Positions 8,201 through 18,026 of a stretch of DNA of 37,177 bases are shown in pieces. Below the pieces are notes generated by a model. That model was not told the DNA's origin. It was given only the letters and a program-made list of their open reading frames with translations, and searched no databases. This stretch comes from Rhizaria sp. SCN 62-66 (taxonomy: Eukaryota > Rhizaria, unplaced). Position 1 is the first letter of the stretch, and the number at the start of each line of letters is the position of its first letter. The stretch is from the NCBI GenBank assembly GCA_001724265.1, contig MEDY01000308.1:1-37177 (forward strand), read 5' to 3'. A program made the translations under genes and the position numbers.

Positions 8201-10679
8201 TGCGCCACAGGCGGTAGGGAATGAAGTCGAGGTCGTCGAGGCATTCGGCCTGCGCGAGCAGCGCGCCCGAGATGCCCGCCATGTACACGTGCATGCAGAG
8301 CGACTCGGGGCACTTGAGCGTGCGCAGCCACATGACCACCTCGGCGGGGGACAGCGTCTTGAGCTCGGGTACGGCCGCGGCAGCAGCGTTGCCAGCAGAA
8401 GCGCTCGCGGAAGCCGCGGCAGCACTGGCGCCAGAGATGTTCGCGGCAGCGGCAAGAGCAGCAGCAGCAACCGTAGCAGCGTTGGCGGTCGCGGCCGAGA
8501 CGGGCGGCACCGCGGGCGCGTCATACGGAGGCTGCGGCTGAGCCTGTGTCTGTGGCGCGATGGCCGTGCGCGCGGCCGTGAGCGCTGCAGCGGGCATGGC
8601 GCTTGGCACAGACGCGGCGGGAAACGGCGCGCTCGCAGCCGAGCGCACGCCCACCGCGGGGATGTGGACAGGCTTCGCGAGGCCCGCATCCGCAGCGCCC
8701 GAAGCGTTGCTGTTGCTACTGAGATTGACGTTGCTCGCTGCCGCGCTCGCGGCGCTGCTGCCAGCGAGGCCGGCCGCGGCGAGGATGCCCGACGCCAGCG
8801 ACGGCGCCATCGCCGAGGTCGGCATCGACAGCGTCCCCGTCAGCGTCGCCGCCGCCGTGAGCGCCGTCGCGGCCGTCAGGGCCGGCGCCAGCGCGGGCGG
8901 GATCACCGGCGGCATCGCCGGCGACAGCGCGTTGGTGACGGCGGCGGCTGCGGCTGCGGAGGAGCCCATCGAGGACACGCGAGCGTAGGCGGAACCGGCG
9001 GCGCGGGGCTGCGCGCGCCGCAGCGACGGCACGCCACCCAGTCCACCCGTCACGGAGGGTGCGAACGTCACCGTTTGCTGAGGCATCGCCACCGGCGGCT
9101 GCAGCGAGGGTGACGCCGCCGCCGCCGCCGCGCCAGGGGTCCGGTAGTCACGGCGCGTGAGTCCCAGCGGCGGCCCCGCGGCGAGGGCCCCGGGGGAGGC
9201 GCCGGGGACCGGGGCGATGGTGGTGGCGCGATGCATCGCGGCGCTGTAGGGCGCAGGCGGCGACATGGCAGCCGACTGCGGCGGGAACTGCGAGCCCGGG
9301 GAGCCCGCGGCGGGGGACAGCCCAGGGACTGCCGGCGACACGGGGGTCCCGCCGAGGCCGCCGTTGCTGCCCGAGGGTGAGAGCGCGGGACCCGCGCCGA
9401 CCGAGTGGCTCAGCATCAGCGGCTTGCTGCTCAGCGCGGCCCCGGTCGGGCGCATCTGCGGGGTGATGAGCGGCCGCACCGAGGGCTTGGTGGCGGCCGA
9501 GGTGATCGCGCCGGGGGTCAGCTGCGCGCCCGTCGACACAAAAACCTTGTTGCCGTTGCTATTGCTGTTGCCGGCGCCGCCGACGGAGGCCAGACTGTGC
9601 ATGGAGGCGGCCGCGGCGGGGCGCCCGTGCGGCAACGCCGCCCCCGCCGGGAGCGGGGGCGCGGGGAGCGTCGTGGCGCGGCCGAACGCGGCGGGCATCC
9701 CCGCGGAGACTGAGGCGTACGGCGAGCCGCCGGCGAAGGGCGGCTGCAGCGAGGGGAGCGCCGCAGTGCTGTTACGCGCGGACAGCGGCGGCGGCAGCGG
9801 CGGCGCGGCGGCGGACGGAGACAGTGCCATCGGCGCGCGCAGCTGTTGCTGCAGCTGGAGGTGCTGGGGAGACGTCGCGAGCGTTGTCGGCGACTGCGGC
9901 GGCTTCAGGCTGACGGTTGCTGCGGGCGCAGTGGCGGCGGCGGCGGGCAGGGGCGGCGGGCCAGCGAGTACAGGGCGCGCGCCGGCAGCCCTGAGGCCGC
10001 TCGCGCTCATCCCGGCACTGACCCCGGCGCTGGCGCCGGCGGGCGCGGACGACGGCTTAGCGGAGCCCACACTGGCCGTCGCGGGCGCAGCTTTGGCGGG
10101 GACCTTGGGCGCAGCGCCACCGCTGGTGGCGGGCACAGAAGTGATCGGCGGCGGCGCGTTGGCAGCCACGCTCGCACTCGCGCTCGCAGACGACGGGGGC
10201 GGCGGCGGCGGCGATGACAGCTTGAAGGTGAACTGCTGCGCCTCCTCCTCGATTTCGCGGGTGGCCATGACAACCATGGGCGAGAAAAGGTCAGTCGCAC
10301 CCGGTATCAGCCCGCCGCGGCTGCCGGCTGTGCTGGTGCGGCTACCGAGGCCCACGTGCAGCGTCCCGTCCGCGGCCGCGTCCGCATGGCTGGATGCCGC
10401 CGCGCCGGAGGACGCCGACAGCGGGGGCCACGCGCGGCCGGCGTTGTTACTGTTGGAGCTGCTGTCCGTCCCGGGGGTCGCCGCGGCCTTGCGGCTGTTT
10501 GAGTTGGCGTTTGCCTTGTTGTCGGCCGAGCTGTTTGTCTGCGGCGAGCCGTCGCTGTCTCTGTCGTCCACGTGGAAGGCTCTGTCGCTGAGCTTGACTG
10601 CGGCAGCGTCGGTGCGCAGCTCCAGCTCGGCGATTGACGGGGGCCTGCTCACCGCGGGCGCCTCCGCGAAGTCCTTGCT
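5256..10679 (-). CDS. SAM-domain plus divergent protein kinase, C-terminal part of a giant reading frame
   Basis: This is an open frame of 1,807 codons directly after the TAG at 10682-10680, in the same frame as the preceding giant frame. It has no ATG until 10277, 402 nt in. Residues are counted here from 10679. Residues 1 to about 765 are low complexity (Ser/Asn/Ala/Pro). Residues about 770-835 match a SAM domain (SPAEVVMWLRTL, then GISGALL and RKEVLAALATRL), which usually mediates oligomerisation or RNA binding. Pro/Ala/Ser and His-Ala/His-Gly repeats follow. The last roughly 360 residues are a protein-kinase fold: VIK lysine at 1456, HGD-x4-N with D1600 and N1605, DFE instead of DFG at 1635-1637, and APE at 1658-1660. 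A glycine-rich loop is not evident. HGD with DFE resembles divergent fungal-type kinases; activity is uncertain. It most likely forms one protein with the upstream frame. Confidence 0.85.
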   Translation of the reverse strand, partial: SKDFAEAPAVSRPPSIAELELRTDAAAVKLSDRAFHVDDRDSDGSPQTNSSADNKANANSNSRKAAATPGTDSSSNSNNAGRAWPPLSASSGAAASSHADAAADGTLHVGLGSRTSTAGSRGGLIPGATDLFSPMVVMATREIEEEAQQFTFKLSSPPPPPPSSASASASVAANAPPPITSVPATSGGAAPKVPAKAAPATASVGSAKPSSAPAGASAGVSAGMSASGLRAAGARPVLAGPPPLPAAAATAPAATVSLKPPQSPTTLATSPQHLQLQQQLRAPMALSPSAAAPPLPPPLSARNSTAALPSLQPPFAGGSPYASVSAGMPAAFGRATTLPAPPLPAGAALPHGRPAAAASMHSLASVGGAGNSNSNGNKVFVSTGAQLTPGAITSAATKPSVRPLITPQMRPTGAALSSKPLMLSHSVGAGPALSPSGSNGGLGGTPVSPAVPGLSPAAGSPGSQFPPQSAAMSPPAPYSAAMHRATTIAPVPGASPGALAAGPPLGLTRRDYRTPGAAAAAASPSLQPPVAMPQQTVTFAPSVTGGLGGVPSLRRAQPRAAGSAYARVSSMGSSAAAAAAVTNALSPAMPPVIPPALAPALTAATALTAAATLTGTLSMPTSAMAPSLASGILAAAGLAGSSAASAAASNVNLSSNSNASGAADAGLAKPVHIPAVGVRSAASAPFPAASVPSAMPAAALTAARTAIAPQTQAQPQPPYDAPAVPPVSAATANAATVAAAALAAAANISGASAAAASASASAGNAAAAAVPELKTLSPAEVVMWLRTLKCPESLCMHVYMAGISGALLAQAECLDDLDFIPYRLWRKEVLAALATRLRAERGEPEPEPEPEHAVAFAAAMAQRQLQRMEMELQKRPSALHMPAGYGATAAASAPAGGGGDAPVLLPPAPSHAYTIGAPVPAVAPGAALPPTAATTAATSPIPVASPVASSVALAGPAAVGVSAFAAPPLTAPATSATLSHPHAHAHAHAHGHGHLQGQGLKPAALGTHSSVLTPRRDATAAASASAATAGLCKEPAAAIGSGGASVAVTAAAVRGVPGGASHASLSPPVPVSVISAVSIHSGHSSASMVPPGTAPAAAATAAHTGAKALQKHAIFHSASGMPAGGGIEFTDFRRTVSAGSVGSLGSVQDSPDAGESTATASTAAVTPPTTASARVAAAETAGDSNICSSNASSGSSTASASTTTVATGSSGDGAIVDTVENDAVHVSCSGPFVAAARTGLDASLPLSAADGFAGRRGSDAARPALPASSSVHVVAVGIDEEEEGAADTKPIVELPDDDTSVTSTTHVALLPDMSAPEHQPQYVQQYHQQMLQQQQQQHASSAAMFSSSSLSSSLSSLSSSFAGAVSSSSSLAVPLSLPLPHRSDANNYNGSTYLVDPHSQSSAAAGGSSAANMLVIHDSQQQQPQPFVWPTTNALSTNTVSGPKFTQSNGQLYVIKSTGASGSAADHANRQRLAHEMRFYRRFRDPQCKVALEALFQAELALANANDTKQLQIPEKVLPVVAAEECDSSGPQLRLAYAKGGTLEAWLRQAYLSIDSLLRRRQGEPSKAEKEAVRRTWLYLWHMARAVYVLHACTGVVHGDVALRNCLLTETEGESDRAARGGGGGEDDMTVVLCDFEHARIHGGTTLPAIDRLPPECAPEITWAYECRDAQDTGLPGDCEFVAEPADWASDVYSLGQIMLGLLSVDKRLMSATHMLRSTLPRTRDDAYNALPKYFKLLMETCRSAVHPTPDRRCALRCIVSLLESISDAVTELTTEEELKSNSSMREVNNYVFPPSFTPPNLEDDYD

Positions 10680-10682
10680 CTA
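10680..10682 (-). other. Single in-frame TAG splitting a 4.2-kilocodon reading frame
   Basis: Upstream and downstream frames are in the same phase. There is no AT-rich gap, and no ATG for 402 nt after this TAG. The TAG could be a true stop, a read-through codon, a sequence error, or the AG end of an intron (GAAGCTAG|AGCAAG). Confidence 0.8.
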
Positions 10683-10739
10683 GCTTCCGACCACGACGAC
10701 GTTGGACCCCACCGAGCCCGAGCCCTTCGCGAGGCTCAC
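10680..10739 (-). other. Candidate 60-nt intron removing the TAG (tentative)
   Basis: On the minus strand a GTGAGC donor-like site at 10739-10734 (GGCA|GTGAGC) pairs with CTAG at 10680. The interval is exactly 60 nt, phase 0. Removing it would join ...AVPA to SKDFAE... in frame. Against it, the interval is GC-rich, lacks a pyrimidine tract and is shorter than the other introns here. Confidence 0.3.
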
Positions 10740-10857
10740 TGCCGGCACAGCGGCCGCAGCAGTGGCGGCGGCGGCTCTCGCGCGCGGCTTGGCCTGTGCC
10801 GGCGCCGGGGCAGCCCCGTCCTCGTCCTCGCCCTCGGACACCTTCGCGGTGCCCGCA

Positions 10858-10891
<34 letters not shown>

Positions 10892-13800
10892 GCGGCTGGA
10901 CGGCGCGCGTGCTGGTGGGCGCGGCTGCGACACGCACGGCCGCGACACGCACGGCAGCCACGCGCGGCTTCGCACCGGCCCCGCCCGCCGCGGCGAAGGG
11001 CGACAGCGAAGACAGCGGCGACTGCAGGCCGCCGGGCCCGGCGCCGAGCGACCCCGCCGCGCTGCTACCCGCGGTCGCCGCGGTGGAGGCCGCGGTGGCG
11101 GGGATTGCCGGCGGGGCTGCAGCAGAAGCGGGGGGAGCGGCGACCGCGGCGGCACCGACGCTGGAGCCCGACCCCGAGCCAGAGCCAGTCGCAGTCGCTG
11201 TGCCGCTGCCCGCCGTGGCCGTGGCCGCGGATGCGAGCGCAATGGGGCTCGCATCCACACCAACGTCGGCGTCGTCGGCCTCGTGCGTCGACGTCGTCGT
11301 CGCCGCGATGACGGCGCCGGCGCCAGACGGAGACCGCGACCGCGACAACGATTGCGGCGAGGGCGACTGCAGCGCAGAGTCGGTCTCCTCAGCGGCGTCG
11401 TCGAACTCGTTGGCGATGCCCGCAGCGACCGACGGCAGATCCACCTCGGCGTCGTCTGCTGGAGCCGCAGCATGAGCACCAGCCCCAATGGCGAGCTCAG
11501 CAATGGAGTCAAGCATCGAGTCCGACTCGAGCAGCGGCTCGGCCACCGGCTCCAGCGCGGGCGCAGACACAGGGGCGGCCGCCGACGCGGAGACAGGGGC
11601 AGGCGGAGCGAGCGACCGCGCCGTCGGCTGCGGCGGCAGCTGCACCCGCGGCGCCTGCATCAGCGGCGGCGGCGAGCCCCCGACCGGGAGCGTGAAGTAT
11701 GTCGACGAGTCGCCCGACTCGGCCGTCGCCGCGACGCTGACCGAGCGCGCCGCCACGGAGCCGGCGCCGGAAGCCTCGCTCACTAGGGCGCCCGGTTTGG
11801 CGAGCGCGCCCGTGCCGTCGACATCGACGCCGTCGCTGACAGAGACTGCACCGTTCGTAGTAACAACAGCCGCGGCGGCGGTCGCAGTGCGCTCGCTCGC
11901 GACGACGTCGCTGCCGGCGTCGCGGTTCACGGCCGCAGCGGCGTTCGCGAGCGCGCGCGAGGACGAGGACGGGGTGAGCGCGGCCGACGCCAGGACGCCG
12001 GTGGGCACGGAGCGGCGGGCCTTGCGCTTCGCGCGGTCGCGGCGCGCCTGCTTGATGTCCGACGCGCGGCGCAGACGCGGGGTCGAGGCCACGTCAGCAA
12101 GCGCGGGCGAGCTGGAGCCCGCGCCGGGCTTGTCGTCGAGGATGCTGGCGCTGAGGTTGTTGTTGTCGCCGTCGCCGTCGCCGTCGTCATCGTACGCGTC
12201 GCTGTCGCCACCCGAGAGGCCGTCTTGCTCGCCGTCACGCTCGCAGTAGTCCCCGCCGTCGTGGTCCTTGTCCTTGCTGGTATTGCTGTTGTTAAGCGCG
12301 TCGGGTCCGTCGCAGTCGTCGCGCGCGGCCGCGGCGCCCGCGTCGAGCGCGGCGCGTCGCCGGCCGCTCTTGGCGCTCGTTGAGTTAGGGTTGTAGTTGA
12401 TGTTGCTGTTGTTGTTCCGTGCCACCGCCCCGCTGCTGCCGCCGCTGTTGTTGTTCCCCGCGGCGTCGCCGTCGAGCTCGGAATCCGAGTGCGCGCGACT
12501 GCCCGCGCCCCCCGCCTCTCCGCTGAGCGAGAGGCGCACGACGCGGTCCGCGATGGCGGCGGCAGCGGCGTTGTAGCGGTACCGGCCGTTCTTGCTCTTG
12601 CTGCCATGGCGGCCGTACGTCGGCTGTCCCGCGATCGTCAGCGCGGCCGGGGACTGCGGAGGGAGAGGGACACCGGCGGCAGCGCCAGAGCCGCCACCAC
12701 CGCCGCCACCGCCACCGCCGCTGCCACCGGCGGCGATGGCGGCGAGGTTCTGCATCGAGCTGTTCCGGGAGGCACCCAGAGCGAGGCCGTGACCCTGGCT
12801 CTGCCCCTGTTGACCCTGGCCCTGGCCCTGGCCCTGCGAGTGCGATCGCGTGCCAGCAAGCCGCAGCGACGCGGCCGACGCGTTCGACGCCTGGCTCTGG
12901 CGGCGGCCACGTTTGTCTTTGTTCGACACCTGTCCACCGCCGCGCGCGTCGCGCCGCGAGGACAGAGTGCGCTCCATCCGGTCGCACTGCTCGTCGTACT
13001 TACTGTGGCCGTCAGACTCGTAGCTGGGCGTCGAGGACGCGTCGTCCACGGCCACGTCGCCGTCGCCGTCGCCGTCGCCGTGTGCGCCGTGCACGCGGTC
13101 GTAGCGCCCGTCGCGCGTGCGCGTGCGCGTGCGGCGTCGGCCCTGGTGGCCCTCGCCCTCGCCCTCGCTGAAGTCGCCCTCGCCGCCGCCGCCGTCGTTG
13201 CCCTCGCACTCGCTCTCGGGCTCCCGCTCGCGCGCGCCCTCGCTGTCATCGCGGTCGTTCCCGTCGCCGTCGTCGTTGCCGTGGGCGCTGTAGAAGCTGC
13301 TGTCGGCCGCGTGCGCGTCGTCGCCGCGGTGGTGCCTCGCACCGACGATGACGGTGGCAGCAGAAGCACTGGCAGCGTCGTCGTCGTTCTCGCCCCGCTG
13401 GCTATTGTCGGCGTGGATGTGGCTGGCGTTGCTCTTGCGCTTCTCTTTGTTCTTCTTCTTTTTCTTGCTCGCCTTGCTGTCACCGAGGTTCAGCTTCACA
13501 TCGTCAGCGGCAACGACGCCGTCGACGCCGTCCTCAGCGGCGGCCTTGACAGCAGCAGCAGCGGCCGCAGTGATGACGTTGTTTTCGCCGTTACCGGGAT
13601 TGCTGCTGTCGCCACTGGCGATCGGCACCAGCGTCGACATCGTCGACAGTGGCAGCGGCACAGTCGAGCTGTTGGTGCGCGACCGCCTGCCGGTCGCGCT
13701 CGCGCTCGCACTCGCACTGCTCAATACGGCAGCGGCAGAGGCGGCAGCGGTCGGCGCGGCAGCGATCAGCTTAGTACTCTCAGCAGCAGATGCGCCACCG

Positions 13801-15265
13801 TCTTCGTCGCCGTCTTCACGCTGCTCCTTCGACTGCCCGTGACCGTGGCCGTGGCCGTAGCCGTGAGCTCTACCGACAGCGCTGCCGGCGACGCTGGCGG
13901 CCGCGCTGGCCACGTACACGGCCGTGCGGTCCGAGGCCGCCTGCAGCTCGCGTCGGTTGTGCAGGTCGATCGAGTGGTACACGCGGTCGTCTGAGTCGCC
14001 GCCGGAGCCCGACGCCGTGTCGTCCGGGTCCAGTTCGTTGTGAGGGTCGAACGCGCGGTTGCCGCCGCCGCCGCGCTTGCCCGAGCGCCGACGGCTGCTG
14101 CTGCTGTGCTTGAGCTTGAGCGGCTGTGCGAGCCCGCGGCGGCGGCTGCCCGAGCTGCCGTGGCTGCTGGCCGCGGGCGCGAGCGCGAGCGGGACCGGCG
14201 ACGTGGCGTGCACAGGAAACATCTGCGCCAGCTCCCGACGCGTGATGCCGCTGCCGACCTCGATGTCGTCGGGGTCCGTCGCGTCGCTGCCGGTCATCTC
14301 GTCGTCATCGTCATCGTCGACGTCATCGTCGTCGTCGTCGTCGCCGCCGGTCTCGGTCATCGTCTCCGTGTCAGTGTAATGGGACGGCGCGCGGAACTCG
14401 TGGTAATGGCCCTGCGCCAGGTGGCCCTGCACGCGGCTGTGTCGCCGCCGCCGCGCGCGCCCGCCGCCGGCCTGCGCGCTCGAGGCCGTCCCATCGGCGC
14501 TGCCGTCCACCGCGCCCGAGTCGTGCTGGTTCATCGCTGCTGCCAACACCGAAGGCAGCAGCACCGCCAGCCCCTCGGCCTCGGCCTCGGCTTCCTCGGC
14601 GGCCTCGGCGGCGTCCGCGGCGTCGGCCCGGCCCCCCTCGGCCTCCGCCGCCACCGCCACCCCGTTGCCCGCGCTGTTAACCGCGGCCGTGTACGCCGCG
14701 ACGGCCGCGACGGCGGCGGCGGAGTCGGGCGTGTGGTCTGGGTGAGCGATGATGGGGAAGCCCCCGCTGGCGACGGCGAACTGCGACAGCGACGCCGCGG
14801 GCGTGGGGTAGCCCTGCAGCAGACCGCGGAACATCGGGCTGCCGAGCGCGCCCGCGCCCCCTGCCACGCCGCCGGCGGGATCGCTGGGCAGCACGGTCAG
14901 CGACGCGAAGCTGTGGTGCACCGACTCGGCGAAGGCGGCGTTCTCGGCCAGCCGGCTCGCCAGACTGCCCGCGGTCGCGATGCCCCCGACGCCGCCGACG
15001 CCGCCGACGCCACCCAGCGCACCGGCGGTCGCGGGCGTGCTGTTGCTGCTGCCGTTGTTGTTTGCGCCGGCCATGAGCGCAAGCATGACCTGCTGCGAGG
15101 CTGCGAGGCCCGCGCCGACCGGGAGACTGCCGCCCACGGCCGCGCCCGCGCTGCCGCTGCCGAGCGCGAGGGTGGTGCGCGGCGGCAGGCTGCCCCAGAT
15201 CGCGCTCGACGAGTCGAAGCTGCTCGACATAAGCAGGCTGGTGTTGTTGAGGCTATTCGCACTGT

Positions 15266-15296
<31 letters not shown>

Positions 15297-18026
15297 GTTG
15301 TTATCGCGCGCGAGCGGGTTGGCGATGCCCACGGTGCCCACAGTGACGTACTGCGGCCGCAGCAGCCCCGCCCGGTGCATCGGCAGCAGGCGGGTTTGGC
15401 CGCTGCCGCCGGTCGACACCAGCCCGGTCCCCGTGCCCGTCCCCGCGCCAGCGCCAGCGCCAGCGCCGGGGCCCGCGGAGACGCCCAGGGCACCCATGCG
15501 CAGAGTGGGCGTACCCGGCACGGCGCCCGCGCTGCCAGGGTTTGCATTCGCGCTCGCGTTCACGGAGACGGACATGCCGGCGACGTTCGCAACGGCGCCG
15601 GCGCCGGCGTTGTCGCCGTTGATATGGTTGTTGAATCCGGCTTCGCCGTCGTTGTTGGCGCAGTTGTCGCCGTCGTTGATCTGCGCGTTGCTATTGTTGT
15701 GATTGCTGGTCAGCGGACCGGGGCTGGAGACGGCCTGCCCCCCGTTGTTGCTGTTGCTGCCCAGCGCGGAGCCGGCGCGTGGGGCCGCCCCGGAGCCGGA
15801 GCCGGGGCTGCTGGCGCCGCCGTCGGCCCCCAGGTTGGGCTCGGAGGCGGGGCTCGGACCGGGGATTCCGATCGCACTAGGCATCGTTTGGCTCCGACTT
15901 AAGACCTGGCCCTGGCCCTGATTTTGGCCGGGCTTGCTGAAGTGGGCCGAGTAGGTCGGTGAGTTGGGCGAGAAGCCGTAGGGCATCGTCTGCATGAGCT
16001 GCATTTGGCGCTGGAACTGCTGGATCTGCTGCTGCTGTTGCTGTTGCTGCTGCTGCTGCTCCCGCTGCTGATCGCGCTGTTGCTGCTCCCGCTGCTGCTG
16101 TTGCTGCTGCTGTTGCTGCTGCTTCTGCAGCGCGTGCATCTGCAGCGTTTGCCAGTGGAAATACTGCGCATGCATGTGTGGGCTCACGGCCGCGGCGTGC
16201 AGGTGGCTGTGCGCGGGGTGGCCGTGTGCGCCCGCGGCCCCCGCCAGCGACTGCGCGTGCAGGTGCGCCGCGTGATGCGCCCCCCCCGCGGCGGCCACGG
16301 CGGCCGTGATGGCTGCATGCTGCTGTTGCTGCTGGTACTGTGCCGTCGCCGCCATGGGGTGGAACCCGGCAGCGAGATGCATCAGCCCCGGCGGCAGTCC
16401 CGCTAGCAGCGGGCCGTGGGTGTGAAGCCCGTGTCCGTGTCCATGGATGAAGCTGTGTCCGTGTCCGTGGCCGTGCGCGGCGGCGTGGACGTGCGCGGCG
16501 GCGGCGACGGCGACGGCCGCGCTGTGGTTGCCGTACAGGTGCGCCTGCAGCGCGGCGGGCGGCACGGACGTCAGGTCGGGCAGAGAGTGGCCCAGCACGG
16601 CGCCCGGCACGGACCCGTGGCCCGCGAGCGGCATCACGGGCCCGCCCCCCGGGCCGCGCAGCTGCATCGGGATCGGGGCTAGGGGGAGCGAAGCTAGGCC
16701 GCCCCCCAGCGAAGCGGTGGCGCCAGTGGAGGGAGGCGTGGCGGCTGACGTAGGGCGTGAACTCGCGATGCTGCTGTTGCTGTTGCTGCTGTTGCTGTTG
16801 TTGTTGTTGCTGGCACTCAAGGCCGCGCCGACCGCATTCGCGCTCGACGCCGCGGCCACCGGACTTGGCACCGGGATCGCGACAGCGCCGGGCAGCGCCG
16901 TCACGTTCTTGGGGATCATCAGCGCCGCCGGCCGCTGGTGCCGTAGCGCGCCCGCCATCGCGCCCCCCAGCGGCGCGCCGGGAGCAATAGTCCCGGGGGT
17001 CGAGCCGGCCGCGCTGCTGACGGACGCAGCGGGTGGCGGCGGCGGCGGCGGCGGCGCGACTGGAGCTGACATGGGGGGTGCAATAGCAGTGGTGGAGGCC
17101 GAGACGGGCGGGGGAGGTGCCAGAGGGGGCGGCGCCCGAGCGGCAAGCCCCAAAGCGTTGATGCCGCCGCGGTGGGCAAGAAAGGAGGAGGGCGCCATGG
17201 CGAGGCCCGTGTTGGCGGTCAAACGCATGCCTTGCTGGTGCTGGTGCTGGTGCTGGTGCTGCTGATGCTGCTGGTGATGTTGTAGTTGTTGTTGCTGCGG
17301 TTGTTGCAGCTGTGCACCGGGATCGGCTGCTGGAGCGAGCGCCAAGGCCGCGGGCGCAGCCACGTCCGCGTCGGCGGCGGCGCGAGCCCCGGCGGGATCG
17401 GGGCCGTCACCGTTGCTTGCGGACTGCAGTGACTCGTGCGGGAGGGACTCAATGCTGTGAAATTCCCCGACCGGCGCTGGTCGTGGAATAAGTGGCGACA
17501 CACGCATACTCACCTCGTCATCGGACGCATCAGTGGCAGCCGCGTTCTCCGGTCCAACGCCATTGATGTCGACGTGTAGTTGGGCAGCGAGAACGTCCTC
17601 GTCTTCCTCGTTGTCGATGTCATTGTCGTTGGTTTCTAGTTCTTCGTGGGTCTCTTTGTTGTCGCCCCCGTCGCCGGCGTCGTCGCCGTCGTCGTTGTTT
17701 TGCCGGCTCGCGTGCTGTAGCCGCTGCATCTCGGCCACATCTTCGGGCCGCATGCCTTCGACCACATCGCCAGCGTCTCCAGCAGCAGCGGCAGAGGCGG
17801 AGGATGCAGAGGAGCATGAACGAGGGCTAGCGCCCGCGCCGAGGCCCGGGTTCGCTTGGGCGTCGGCACCGTTGCTGTCAGCCTCGCCGTCGCCGCGGGC
17901 GTCGCGTGGTGGCGCGCGCGAGGACGAGGCGGCCGCGGCGGAGGTGCGCGGGGAGCGCGGCGGCGGCAGCGGGGGCGACTGCGACTCGGCTCGGGGCGGC
18001 CCGTGCTCCGTTGGCGGCGTTGACAT
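10680..18026 (-). CDS. Giant low-complexity (disordered) protein region, probably N-terminal part of the SAM/kinase protein
   Basis: The first ATG (MSTPPTEHGPPR) is at 18026-18024; the frame upstream of it uses only a TTG. From there 2,448 codons stay open to the TAG at 10682. I see no folded domain. The sequence is a mosaic of poly-Gln (some His-Gln), poly-Asn/Ser, poly-Gly, poly-Ala, acidic Asp runs, Gln-Gly repeats and His-Gly repeats. A lysine-rich patch (KASKKKKKNKEKRK, near 13435-13476) could be a nuclear signal. Such sequence is usually disordered and may support condensate or scaffold behaviour; that is inference. Antisense frames are also open because of GC content. This strand is preferred for its length, codon-repeat pattern and an ATG that follows an AT-rich upstream region. 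It probably continues into the SAM/kinase region. Confidence 0.75.
10859..10892 (-). repeat. GCC/GGC trinucleotide run encoding poly-Ala
   Basis: About ten uninterrupted GGC units on the plus strand are read as poly-Ala in the minus-strand frame. This is a likely site of length polymorphism. Confidence 0.85.
15269..15297 (-). repeat. GGC trinucleotide run encoding poly-Gly
   Basis: About nine consecutive CCG/CCGCC units on the plus strand are read as poly-Gly in the giant minus-strand frame. Confidence 0.85.
16026..16132 (-). repeat. CAG/CAA tract encoding poly-Gln
   Basis: About 100 bp of CTG/TTG units on the plus strand are read as poly-Gln broken by a few Arg, Glu and Asp residues. CAA interruptions inside CAG runs are typical of coding poly-Gln tracts. 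A second Gln/His tract lies at about 17228-17310. Confidence 0.9.
17424..17513 (-). other. Candidate 90-nt stop-free intron (exitron-like, tentative)
   Basis: A near-perfect donor, GAG|GTGAGTATG, starts at 17513. It pairs with CACTGCAG ending at 17424. The interval is 90 nt, phase 0 and has no stop, so the frame is kept whether or not it is spliced. A nearer acceptor (TTTCACAG, 59 nt) would shift frame. There is no transcript evidence. Confidence 0.35.

Noticed and set aside
10650-10652. GTG as the start of the SAM/kinase gene
   Set aside because: GTG is not a normal eukaryotic start, and the frame is open back to the TAG. GTGAGC there looks more like a donor-like string than a start.
12489-15902. 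Plus-strand frames of 501 and 620 codons opposite the giant frame
   Set aside because: They are shadows: translated Val/Arg/Ala repeats mirror the codon repeats of the minus-strand frame, and they have no AT-rich flanks or domains.
16026-16132. CTG/CAG tract as a CRISPR or structured repeat array
   Set aside because: It is a plain poly-Gln codon repeat with no spacers.
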